This document shows, piece by piece, positions 32,704 through 41,535 of a stretch of DNA of 58,142 nt. The DNA lies in assembly GCF_002154505.1 (NCBI RefSeq), contig NZ_MUBM01000049.1:1-58142 (forward strand). Reading direction: 5' to 3'. Both the position numbers and the translations under genes were made by a program. Each line of letters opens with the position of its first letter. Within the stretch, counting starts at the first letter, position 1. The notes below the pieces were generated by a model. The model was given only the letters and a program-made list of their open reading frames with translations, had not been told where the DNA came from and did no database searches. This DNA is from Streptomyces carpinensis (GTDB lineage: Bacteria > Actinomycetota > Actinomycetes > Streptomycetales > Streptomycetaceae).

Positions 32704-33055
32704 GTGGCCTCGACGCCCCGCCGAGTGACGGCCGCGGACCCGACTCCGGGTGACCTCGACACCCGGCGAACGGCGCCCGCCGACCCGACTCCGGACGCCT
32801 TCGACGCCCCGCCGAGTGCCGGTCTGACTCCGAGTGACCTCGACGCCCCGGCCGAAGGCGGGCACCAGCCCGGATCCGGCGGCCTCGACACCCCGGCGAA
32901 CGGCGCACGCCGACCTACTCCCGGTGCCTTCGACGCCCCGCCGAGTGCCGGTCTGACTCCGAGTGACCTCGACGCCCCGGCCGAAGGCGGACGCCAGCCC
33001 GGATCCGGCGGCCTCGACACCCCGGCGAACGGCGCACGCCGACCTACTCCGCATC
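32704..33055. repeat. 129-bp tandem duplication in a repeat-rich spacer
   Basis: The segment from about 32797 to 32921 recurs from about 32926 to 33050 with a period of 129 bp (43 codons) and few differences. Anchor words GGTCTGACTC (32821 and 32950) and GGATCCGG (32872 and 33001) set the period. Smaller CTCGACGCCCCG-like units of about 40-45 bp occur within and before it. A GTG frame from 32704 reads a Pro/Asp/Gly-rich repeat protein, but its third-position GC is lower than neighbours and it lacks a ribosome site, so coding is doubtful. The gap 32593-33220 has no other gene. Confidence 0.75.
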
Positions 33056-33099
33056 GCTTCGCGTCCGGGGAATGGCGGATGCAGGCCGGACCGCCGGGC

Positions 33100-33143
33100 G
33101 AAGGCCCAGGTCGCGGTCCGGTGAAGGCCCAGGTCGCGGTCCG
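33100..33143. repeat. 23-bp-period direct repeat
   Basis: GAAGGCCCAGGTCGCGGTCC occurs at 33100 and again at 33123. It lies in the same spacer just after the 129-bp repeats and about 80 bp before the next gene. Confidence 0.7.
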
Positions 33144-33220
33144 CGCTGTGGTCCGGATCCCCCGCTCGTGACCGGGTACGGGACAGCAGCGGCGCACGGC
33201 GTCCTACGCTGGAGGGCACG

Positions 33221-33811
33221 ATGAATCACGCCCAGCTCACCGCCCTCGGCCGGGCCCTCCGTCTCCTCGGCGAGCACGGCGAGGCGCTCACCGCCGACAC
33301 ACCCGACACCAAGCTGCACGAGGTGAAGGGCGACCTCCGGCGCGCCCTCGACCTCCTGGAGGAGAGCGTCACCGGCACGGCCCCCGCCACCCGGTGCCCC
33401 GAACATCCGAACGGCCCAGTGGACGAGAGTGCGCCCGACCGCTGTCTGCTCTGCGAGACCCGGCGGCGCGCCGCCCGCCGTTCCGAGGTGAACGGGGCCT
33501 ATCCGTCGTACGGCCGCCCCGCCGGCGAACCTGCCGCCCACTCCCCCGTTCCCTCCCGTTACGGCGTGCGCGAGGACCGGCCGCAGCCCCAGCAGCGGTG
33601 GCTGCCGGAGCAGTGGAACGGGCGGGAGTGGCAGCTGTGCGGCACCCCGCGCCGGGACCGGCGCGAGGCCGAGCTGTTCATCGCCGCCCAGCGCCGCGGG
33701 CCGCGCGCCGCGATCGCCTACCGGCTCGTGCACGAGTTCACCGACTACGAGGTCGTGCGCGTCTGGGGGACTCCCGTACGCGTCGACATCGAGCCGCTCG
33801 GGAACCTGTAG
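33221..33811 (+). CDS. Hypothetical protein with CPEH/CLLC cysteine motif
   Basis: A 196-residue protein with good support: GGAGGG before the ATG and strong third-position GC. The N-terminal helical part (LTALGRALRLLGEHGEALTA, then LHEVKGDLRRALDLL) is followed by RCPEHPNGP and CLLCETRRR, a possible zinc site (residues about 65-85), a Pro-rich linker, and a C-terminal domain (LPEQWNGREWQLCGTPRRDR to VRVWGTPVRVDIEPLGNL). I do not recognise the family. It is convergent with the MFS gene. Confidence 0.8.
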   Translation: MNHAQLTALGRALRLLGEHGEALTADTPDTKLHEVKGDLRRALDLLEESVTGTAPATRCPEHPNGPVDESAPDRCLLCETRRRAARRSEVNGAYPSYGRPAGEPAAHSPVPSRYGVREDRPQPQQRWLPEQWNGREWQLCGTPRRDRREAELFIAAQRRGPRAAIAYRLVHEFTDYEVVRVWGTPVRVDIEPLGNL

Positions 33812-33846
33812 GCGGCCGACGGGGCGCGGTCCGGCGGGCCCGCGGC

Positions 33847-35319
33847 CTACGCCTTCGCCTCGGACACCTCCGCCGCCCCGGCCGCCGCCACCGGCTCGCC
33901 CGTCCCGGTGGCCTGCTGCCGCGGGATGAAGGAGGCGACGGCGAAGCCGAGGAGCGCCGCGCCCGCGCCGACCGCCAGGACCGTGCGGAAGCCGTTCTCG
34001 GAGGGCAGTGCGTAGGGGCCGAACTTCGTGGTCATGTGGGCGAGGACGACACCGGCGACCGCGCTGGCGGTGGAGGTGCCGATCGAACGCATCAGGGTGT
34101 TGAGGCTGTTGGCCGCGCCGGTCTCGGAGGCGGGCACGGCGCCCATGATGAGCGCGGGCATCGAACCGTAGGTGAAGCCGATTCCGGCGCCGATGACGCA
34201 GGACGCCAGGACGAAGTGCCAGACCTGGTCCATCAGGAGGATGTTCAGGCCGTAGCCGGCGGCCACGATCAGGGCGCCGATCATCAGGGTCGCCTTGGGG
34301 CCCCGCGCCCGGGAGACGGCGGCCGAGACGGGGGCCACGGCCATCATCACCAGGCCGGAGGGAGCCATCACCAGGCCGGAGGCCAGCAGCGACTGGCCGA
34401 GTCCGTAACCGGTCTGCTTCGGCAACTGCAGCAGCTGCGGGATGACCAGGGACATCGAGAACATCGCGAAGCCGATCGCGATGGAGGCGAGGTTGGTCAC
34501 CAGGACCTGCCGGCGGGCCGTCGTGCGCAGGTCCACCAACGGGGCCTGGATGCGCAGTTCGAAGACGCCCCAGGCGAGGAGGACCAGGACCGCCGCCGCG
34601 AACAGGCCGAGGGTCGTACCGCTGCCCCAGCCCCAGTCGGCGCCCTTGGAGACCGCCAGCAGCAGGCAGACCAGGCCGACCGCCATGCCGACGGCGCCCA
34701 CGGCGTCGAAGCGGCCGCCGGTGCGCACCTTCGACTCGGGCACGAGGAGAAGGACCAGGGCCGCCGCGAGGACGCCCAGGCCCGCCGAGGTCCAGAACAG
34801 CATGTGCCAGTCGAAGTTCTCGGCGATGACGGCGGCGGCGGGCAGGCCGAGGGCGCCGCCCACGCCGAGCGAGGCGCTCATCATCGCGGTGGCCGAACCG
34901 AGCCGCTCGGCGGGCAGTTCGTCGCGCATGATGCTGATGCCGAGCGGGATCACACCGGAGGCGAGGCCCTGCAGGGCCCGGCCGACGATCATCGGGGTGA
35001 GGGAGTCGCTCAGCGCGGCCGTGGCCGAGCCGACCACCAGCATGCCCATGCTCAGCAGGAGCATGCGGCGCTTGCCGTACATGTCGCCGAGGCGCCCCAT
35101 CACCGGGGTGGCCACGGCGGCGGCGAGCAGGGTGGCGGTGACGGCCCAGGCGGCGTCCGAGGCCGAGGCGTGCAGCAGCTTGGGCAGCTCCGGGACGATC
35201 GGGATCACCAGGGTCTGCATCAGCGAGACCACGATGCCGCCGAGGGCCAGCACGGCCACCACGACGTTGGGTCTGGGCGGAGCCCCGGCGCCGGCCGGCG
35301 GGGCGAGTGCGTCGGACAT
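33847..35319 (-). CDS. DHA2-type (14-helix) MFS drug exporter
   Basis: A 490-residue transporter with about 14 hydrophobic helices. Typical DHA2 motifs: the first helix VVVAVLALGGIVVSLMQTL, motif A GRLGDMYGKRRMLLLSMGM in the 2-3 loop, and VGRALQGLASGVIPLGISIM (motif B). It probably exports drugs or own metabolites by proton antiport. The ATG at 35319 has GGAGAC eight bases upstream. A 23-bp inverted repeat in the promoter suggests local repression, but no regulator gene is adjacent. The substrate is unknown. Confidence 0.93.
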   Translation of the reverse strand: MSDALAPPAGAGAPPRPNVVVAVLALGGIVVSLMQTLVIPIVPELPKLLHASASDAAWAVTATLLAAAVATPVMGRLGDMYGKRRMLLLSMGMLVVGSATAALSDSLTPMIVGRALQGLASGVIPLGISIMRDELPAERLGSATAMMSASLGVGGALGLPAAAVIAENFDWHMLFWTSAGLGVLAAALVLLLVPESKVRTGGRFDAVGAVGMAVGLVCLLLAVSKGADWGWGSGTTLGLFAAAVLVLLAWGVFELRIQAPLVDLRTTARRQVLVTNLASIAIGFAMFSMSLVIPQLLQLPKQTGYGLGQSLLASGLVMAPSGLVMMAVAPVSAAVSRARGPKATLMIGALIVAAGYGLNILLMDQVWHFVLASCVIGAGIGFTYGSMPALIMGAVPASETGAANSLNTLMRSIGTSTASAVAGVVLAHMTTKFGPYALPSENGFRTVLAVGAGAALLGFAVASFIPRQQATGTGEPVAAAGAAEVSEAKA

Positions 35320-35363
35320 GAAGACGTCTCCGTGGAGCGCAGGTGTACTTGACTCAGGCAACT

Positions 35364-35386
35364 TTAATTCAATTTGATTGAGTTAA
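35364..35386. promoter_or_regulatory. 23-bp AT-rich inverted repeat, MFS promoter
   Basis: Arms TTAATTCAA (35364-35372) and TTGAGTTAA (35378-35386) match at 8 of 9 positions around a 5-base centre, 45 bp before the MFS ATG. This is the most AT-rich patch in the area and looks like a MarR- or TetR-type operator over the promoter. Confidence 0.6.
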
Positions 35387-35480
35387 GCAAGCTACATTCG
35401 GAGAGGACGCCGGCGCTTCCCCGCGCCGCGTGGAGCACGAGGGGGCACCGGCGTCGTAGGGGTGCGCCGGGCGACGGCGC

Positions 35481-36629
35481 TCAGCTCAGCGTCTTCACCG
35501 CCGCCGCGTCGTACGGCTTCAGCTCCTCGAAGCGGTCGCCCAGGACCTTCGCCGCCCACTCGGGGTCCTGGAGCAGCGCACGGCCCACGGCCACCAGGTC
35601 GAACTCGTCGCGCTCCATGCGGTCCAGCAGGTTGTCCAGGCCGCCGAGCGCGGCGCCCTCGCCCTGGAACGCCTTGATGAAGTCGCCGTCCAGGCCGACC
35701 GAGCCCACGGTGATGACCTGCTTGCCCGTCAGCTTCTTCGTCCAGCCCGACAGGTTGAGGTCCGAGCCCTCGAACTCGGGGAGCCAGTAGCGGCGGGTGG
35801 AGGCGTGGAAGACGTCCACGCCGGCCGCCGCGAGCGGGGTCAGGATGGCCTCCAGCTCCTCGGGCGTCTCGGCGAGCCGCGCGTCGTAGGCCTCCTGCTT
35901 CCACTGCGAGTACCGGAAGAGGACCGGGAACTCGGGCGAGACGGCCGCGCGCACCGCCGCGACGATCTCCGCCGCGAACTTCGTCCGGGCCACCGGGTCG
36001 CCGCCGTAGGCGTCCGTACGGCGGTTGGTGCCCGCCCACAGGAACTGGTCCAGCAGATAGCCGTGGGCGCCGTGCAGCTCCACGCCGTCGAAGCCGATGC
36101 GCTCGGCCGCCGCGGCCGCCTCGGCGAACGCGCCGATGACGTCGTCCACGTCCTGCTGGGTCATGGCCTTGCCGGTGGCCTCGGACTCGCCGACGCGCAG
36201 CCCGGAGGGACCGACCGGGGGCGCGTCCGCGAACGGCGGCCGGCCCGGCCGGCGGACCATGCCGATGTGCCACAGCTGCGGCACGATCGTGCCGCCCGCC
36301 GCGTGCACGGCCTCGGCGACCCTCGCCCAGCCCGCGAGCTGCTCCTCGCCGTGGAACCGCGGCACCCGGCTGCTCTCCCCCGCCGACTCGTGCCCGACGT
36401 ACGTGCCCTCGGTGACGATCAGACCCACGCCGGCGGCGGCGCGGCGGGCGTAGTACGACGACACGTCCTCCCCCGGGACGCCGCCCGGGGAGAACATGCG
36501 GGTCATCGGGGCCATCACGATCCGGTTCGGGACGGTGAGGCCGTTCAGCACGACGGGACGGGAGAGGATCCGGGCCGCACGGGAGGCGGACTCGGGGGCG
36601 GGTCCGGACTCGGGGGCGGTGACGGTCAT
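35481..36629 (-). CDS. NADH:flavin oxidoreductase (Old Yellow Enzyme family)
   Basis: A 382-residue FMN-dependent TIM-barrel ene-reductase. Seen: LNGLTVPNRIVMAPMTRMFS at the N-terminus, VPQLWHIGMVRRPG, DGVELHGAHGYLLDQFLWAG with the His-Gly-Ala-His substrate site, TNRRTDAYGGDPVARTKF, and FDLVAVGRALLQDPEWAAKV at the C-terminal phosphate site. The ATG at 36629 has GAGGAG about 5 bases before it. Promoter palindrome at 36663. It lies next to the drug exporter in the same direction, but 161 bp and a separate operator lie between. Confidence 0.93.
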   Translation of the reverse strand: MTVTAPESGPAPESASRAARILSRPVVLNGLTVPNRIVMAPMTRMFSPGGVPGEDVSSYYARRAAAGVGLIVTEGTYVGHESAGESSRVPRFHGEEQLAGWARVAEAVHAAGGTIVPQLWHIGMVRRPGRPPFADAPPVGPSGLRVGESEATGKAMTQQDVDDVIGAFAEAAAAAERIGFDGVELHGAHGYLLDQFLWAGTNRRTDAYGGDPVARTKFAAEIVAAVRAAVSPEFPVLFRYSQWKQEAYDARLAETPEELEAILTPLAAAGVDVFHASTRRYWLPEFEGSDLNLSGWTKKLTGKQVITVGSVGLDGDFIKAFQGEGAALGGLDNLLDRMERDEFDLVAVGRALLQDPEWAAKVLGDRFEELKPYDAAAVKTLS

Positions 36630-36662
36630 ATGGGCTCCTCGACAGGACGGGAGGACGGACGG

Positions 36663-36676
36663 ATACCGCATGGTAT
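36663..36676. promoter_or_regulatory. Inverted repeat in the Old Yellow Enzyme promoter
   Basis: ATACC (36663-36667) and GGTAT (36672-36676) flank GCAT, 34 bp upstream of the ATG. Old Yellow Enzyme genes are often under TetR or MarR control, but no such regulator is next to this one. Confidence 0.4.
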
Positions 36677-36765
36677 GTGCACGCGCATGTAACGCGCGCA
36701 CCGGCGTCAACCGCCCCGCCTGTCACACCATTTCCACCGCCCCACCGGTGTGACCCGGAACACGC

Positions 36766-36807
36766 CCGAGGGCGGCACCCCCTGCTTCCAGGGAGTGCCG
36801 CCCTCGG
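36766..36807 (-). terminator. groEL2 terminator
   Basis: Perfect 13-bp arms CCGAGGGCGGCAC (36766-36778) and GTGCCGCCCTCGG (36795-36807), 16-base loop, 51 bp after the groEL2 stop on the minus strand. Confidence 0.85.
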
Positions 36808-36858
36808 TACGAAAGGACGGATCCGATCCTCCAAGGCCCGCGAGGGGCCTTCAGCGGA

Positions 36859-38589
<1,731 letters not shown>

Positions 38590-38608
38590 TCACCGACCCG
38601 GTCCTTCG

Positions 38609-38635
38609 CTGTCACTCTCACCTTCAGAGTGCTAA
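38609..38635 (-). promoter_or_regulatory. CIRCE operator 2 (HrcA site), groEL2-proximal
   Basis: On the minus strand TTAGCACTC, nine bases, then GAGTGACAG: a CIRCE with a perfect left arm and a 6-of-9 right arm. It lies about 128 bp upstream of the groEL2 ATG. Confidence 0.8.
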
Positions 38636-38644
38636 CGCCAATGA

Positions 38645-38671
38645 TTAGCACTCGCCCATGCCGAGTGCAAG
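38645..38671 (-). promoter_or_regulatory. CIRCE operator 1 (HrcA site), distal
   Basis: On the minus strand CTTGCACTC, nine bases, then GAGTGCTAA: a CIRCE with a perfect right arm and a 7-of-9 left arm. Exactly nine bases separate it from the second CIRCE, so all four arms are evenly spaced. Confidence 0.88.
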
Positions 38672-38725
38672 CGGCTCGAGCGGATCCCCAGGTGAACAGC
38701 GGACACGCGCGGCGTCCGGACAGAC

Positions 38726-38761
38726 CGAAGGGCTCGTACCCCGGGAGGCACGAGCCCTTCG
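38726..38761 (-). terminator. Terminator after the cold-shock gene
   Basis: Perfect 12-bp arms CGAAGGGCTCGT (38726-38737) and ACGAGCCCTTCG (38750-38761), 12-base loop, 40 bp after the cold-shock gene stop and before the groEL2 promoter. Confidence 0.85.
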
Positions 38762-38801
38762 AAGATGTACAGAAGAACGTCGCTGTCAGTCGGCGCGTGC
38801 T

Positions 38802-39008
38802 TCAGCTGGTCGCGAGCCGAACCATGTCTGCCTGCGGCCCCTTCTGGCCCTGCGAGATCTCGAAATCGACCCGCTGACCCTCTTCCAGGGTGCGGTAACC
38901 GTCCATCTGGATCGCGCTGTAGTGGACGAAAACATCCGCACCACCGTCGACCGCGATGAAGCCGTAGCCCTTCTCCGCGTTGAACCACTTGACGGTGCCC
39001 TGAGCCAT
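38802..39008 (-). CDS. Cold-shock protein (CspA family)
   Basis: A 68-residue single-domain cold-shock protein: [20 protein letters not shown] with RNP1, [10 protein letters not shown] with RNP2, and the end [12 protein letters not shown]. It is a single-stranded RNA/DNA-binding chaperone of normal length. The ATG at 39008 matches the family start. It lies next to groEL2, as in S. coelicolor, where I recall this as one of the scoF genes. A long upstream gap of lower GC suggests a 5' leader of about 100 bases, as often seen for cold-shock mRNAs. Confidence 0.97.
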   Translation of the reverse strand: MAQGTVKWFNAEKGYGFIAVDGGADVFVHYSAIQMDGYRTLEEGQRVDFEISQGQKGPQADMVRLATS

Positions 39009-39118
39009 GCCTAACTCCCCTATTACTGGCCCTTGCACAGATCCACACTTCGCGGACCCGGGTCAGACCTCACCCCCCGTGGACGGGGGCGTGCGCCGGA
39101 ACGCGTCGACCGCGGCTG

Positions 39119-39146
39119 AATGTATCTGTCCAACTGCCGTCTGCAA
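39119..39146 (-). promoter_or_regulatory. Candidate promoter of the cold-shock gene
   Basis: On the minus strand TTGCAG, 16 bases, TACATT resembles a -35/-10 pair about 110 bp before the ATG. The gap 39009-39437 is otherwise without a gene: it holds the leader of this gene on one side and a terminator (39361-39399) on the other. Confidence 0.35.
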
Positions 39147-39360
39147 CAGGTCAATCGGACGAGAAATCTGGACGGATCGGGTCCGGAATATGACGAGAAT
39201 TCATCTCGATTCAGGGCAAGTCGGGCCCCATAAACAAGGCAAATGCCGCGAAAAACCCGCGCACTTTGGCTACTTCTCATCGGCGTGCGGCAGGAATCCA
39301 GGGCTTCCCGATGCGGCGATCGGGAGCGCGTTCCCCAACTGTACCGCGCTCAATCACGCA

Positions 39361-39399
39361 GAACGGCCCCCTCCGTTTCTCTTACGGAGGGGGCCGTTC
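39361..39399 (-). terminator. Terminator of the thrC-sulfur carrier operon
   Basis: A perfect 16-bp stem (39361-39376 with 39384-39399, core GGCCCCCTCCGT) and a 7-base loop TTCTCTT, 38 bp after the sulfur-carrier stop on the minus strand. Confidence 0.9.
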
Positions 39400-39437
39400 C
39401 GGGAACGGTGAGTAACGGATGTTACCCACGGTATTGG

Positions 39438-39713
39438 TCAGCCGCCGGCGACCGCCGGGATGATCGACACGCCGGCGCCGTCCGGGGTGGCCGTCTCGAG
39501 ACCCTGCTCGAAGCGGACGTCGTCGTCGTTGACGTAGACGTTGACGAAGCGGCGCAGCTTGCCCTGGTCGTCCAGGACACGCGCGGCGATGCCCGTGTGG
39601 TTCTTCTCCAGGTCGGAGATGACCTCGGCGAGGGTCGCGCCCTCGGCGTCCACCTCGGCCTGTCCGCCGGTGTAGGTGCGCAGGATGGTGGGGATGCGAA
39701 CGGTCACGCTCAT
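39438..39713 (-). CDS. MoaD/ThiS-family sulfur carrier protein (MoaD2/CysO-like)
   Basis: A 91-residue ubiquitin-fold protein: SVTVRIPTILRTYTGGQAEV, then GATLAEVISDLEKNHTGIAA, LRRFVNVYVNDDDVRF and the end SIIPAVAGG. The C-terminal Gly-Gly is the site of adenylation and thiocarboxylation. Sequence style (VNVYVNDDDVRF) fits CysO/MoaD2 rather than molybdopterin MoaD. It lies 173 bp downstream of thrC in the same direction, behind two hairpins, and has a good GGAGG nine bases before the ATG. It could donate sulfur for cysteine, methionine or a thio-metabolite; the partner enzymes are not here. Confidence 0.92.
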   Translation of the reverse strand: MSVTVRIPTILRTYTGGQAEVDAEGATLAEVISDLEKNHTGIAARVLDDQGKLRRFVNVYVNDDDVRFEQGLETATPDGAGVSIIPAVAGG

Positions 39714-39843
39714 GCGGTTTGACCTCCGGTGACGATAAGACTGTTTTGCGTGTTGGCCGCCGGGCCGGCGGTCACGGCCGTGGAGCCGGCACAAGACCCC
39801 GGTTCGGGTTCGTCCCCGGGGCGGCCGGCCGTGAACGGGGAGC

Positions 39844-39882
39844 CCAGCGGGTGACCGCTGGACTCCTCGGGCCTCCGAGGAG
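39844..39882 (-). terminator. Two adjacent hairpins between thrC and the sulfur carrier gene
   Basis: CCAGCGG-GTGA-CCGCTGG (39844-39861) and CTCCTCGG-GCCT-CCGAGGAG (39863-39882) stand one base apart, just after the thrC stop. They could end or attenuate transcription, or protect the thrC mRNA 3' end. Confidence 0.7.
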
Positions 39883-39886
39883 GAGG

Positions 39887-41173
39887 TCAGGCGAGGCCGG
39901 CCTCCCGGAACGATTCGAGGTTGGGACGGATGGTCGCGGTGAGCCCTGTGCCGGCCACGGCGTCCAGCGTCTTGAGGCCGTCGCCGGTGTTGAGGACGAC
40001 GGTGGTCTTCGTCGGGTCGAGGACGCCGCTCTCGATCAGCTTCCGCGTCACGCCGACCGTCACGCCGCCCGCCGTCTCCGCGAAGATGCCCTCGGTGCGG
40101 GCGAGCAGCTTGATCGCGTCGACGACCTGTTCGTCCGTCACATCCTCCACCGCACCGCCCGTGCGGCGCGCGATGTCCAGTACGTACGGCCCGTCGGCCG
40201 GGTTGCCGATCGCCAGCGACTTGGCGATGGTGTCGGGCTTCTGCGGGCGCACGACGTCGTGCCCGGCCTTGAAGGCCGTGGACACCGGTGAGCAGCCCTC
40301 GGCCTGGGCGCCGAAGATCTTGTACGGCTTGTCCTCGACCAGACCCAGCTTGATCAGCTCCTGAAGGCCCTTGTCGATCTTGGTGAGCTGCGAGCCGGAG
40401 GCGATCGGGACGACGATCTGGTCCGGGAGCCGCCAGCCGAGCTGCTCGCAGACCTCGTACGCCAGCGTCTTGGAGCCCTCGGCGTAGTACGGCCGCAGGT
40501 TGACGTTGACGAAGCCCCAGCCCTCGCCGGCCGGGTCGCCGATCAGCTCGGAGCAGAAGCGGTTCACGTCGTCGTAGTTGCCCTCGATGCCGACGAGCTC
40601 GCCGCCGTAGATCGCGGCCATGACGACCTTGCCCTGCTCCAGGTCGTGCGGGATGAACACGCAGGAGCGGAAGCCCGCGCGGGCGGCCGCGGCGCCGACG
40701 GCACCGGCGAGGTTGCCGGTGGAGGAGCAGGACAGGGTGGTGAAGCCGAAGGCGCGGGCGGCCTCGAGGGCCTGGGCGACCACGCGGTCCTTGAAGGAGT
40801 GCGTCGGGTTGCCGGAGTCGTCCTTCACGTACAGCCCGCCGGTGACACCGAGTTCGCGGGCCAGGTTGTCGGCCTTGACGAGCTTGGTCCAGCCGGGGTT
40901 GAGGTTCGGCTTGCCGGCCACGTCCGCCGGGACGGGCAGCAGCGGGGCGTAGCGCCAGATGTTCGCGGGGCCCGCTTCGATCCTCTTGCGCAGTTCCTCG
41001 GTGTCGTAGGCCGAGAAGTCGTAGGCGATCTCCAGCGGGCCGAAACACTCCTCGCAGGCGAAGACCGGGCCGAGGGGGACGCGGTGACCGCACTCGCGAC
41101 AGCTCAGCGCTGCGGCGGGGCCGAGATCGACGGTGGATCCGGAGGTGCTGCTTGCAACTGTCTGCACAGCCAT
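39887..41173 (-). CDS. thrC: Threonine synthase
   Basis: A 428-residue PLP enzyme that turns O-phosphohomoserine into threonine. Seen: an N-terminal zinc-like cysteine set (CRECG at 25-29, CEECF at 40-44), DDSGNPTHSFKDR with the PLP lysine at about residue 128, SCSSTGNLAGAVGAAAARAG (phosphate and PLP loop), VPIASGSQLTKI, and ETAGGVTVGVTRKLIESG near the end. The class is the short, class II-like threonine synthase of actinobacteria. It is preceded by a SAM-I riboswitch (41194-41334), which is unusual for a threonine gene but logical, since phosphohomoserine/homoserine is shared with methionine synthesis. Confidence 0.96.
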   Translation of the reverse strand: MAVQTVASSTSGSTVDLGPAAALSCRECGHRVPLGPVFACEECFGPLEIAYDFSAYDTEELRKRIEAGPANIWRYAPLLPVPADVAGKPNLNPGWTKLVKADNLARELGVTGGLYVKDDSGNPTHSFKDRVVAQALEAARAFGFTTLSCSSTGNLAGAVGAAAARAGFRSCVFIPHDLEQGKVVMAAIYGGELVGIEGNYDDVNRFCSELIGDPAGEGWGFVNVNLRPYYAEGSKTLAYEVCEQLGWRLPDQIVVPIASGSQLTKIDKGLQELIKLGLVEDKPYKIFGAQAEGCSPVSTAFKAGHDVVRPQKPDTIAKSLAIGNPADGPYVLDIARRTGGAVEDVTDEQVVDAIKLLARTEGIFAETAGGVTVGVTRKLIESGVLDPTKTTVVLNTGDGLKTLDAVAGTGLTATIRPNLESFREAGLA

Positions 41174-41193
41174 GTGAGGCGAGGCCCTTTCTC

Positions 41194-41334
41194 CTCATCT
41201 TCCTCACGACGCATCTCGCCGTGAGACGGATTTGGCACCTTCCCAAGCCGGGAGCCTCGCGGTGATCGCCGAGACCGGCTGGAGGGTTGCCGGGGCTTCA
41301 TCGGGCCGTGTCCCTCTGCCCCTCTGGATGAGCG
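41194..41334 (-). promoter_or_regulatory. SAM-I (S-box) riboswitch in front of thrC
   Basis: The minus strand shows the conserved S-box parts in order: P1 5' strand CTCATC (41327-41332), GAGGGACACGGCCCGATGAA (kink-turn and pseudoknot region), CCCCGGCAACC, then GGTGCCAAATCC, a hairpin CTCACG/CGTGAG, and the closing P1 strand GATGAG (41194-41199). All invariant words of the class are present. The ATG of thrC lies 21 bases further on. There is no U-tract terminator, so control is probably at translation (inference). Confidence 0.93.
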
Positions 41335-41535
41335 GTATTCGGTTGTGAGTCGCGCGTGATGACCCCCGGCATGCGATGGTCATCCGCGTTGTTCAAGACT
41401 GTAACCGAAGGCCAGGACAGTGAGAGACAGTCGTCCGAACCGCGAGACGGATCACACGATGTTGTGACCCATGCCGCGATCCGGGCAGTGCCGATCCGTT
41501 CAAACGATCCGAGCAGGAGTGAGGAGCCGTCGACC

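Noticed and set aside
32797..33050. CRISPR-like array
   Set aside because: Only two long copies with no unique spacers between short identical repeats and no cas genes; it is a tandem duplication.
32704..33171. Repeat-protein gene in the spacer after murQ
   Set aside because: There is no ribosome binding site, third-position GC is lower than neighbours, and the sequence consists of tandem duplications; kept as a repeat, not a gene.
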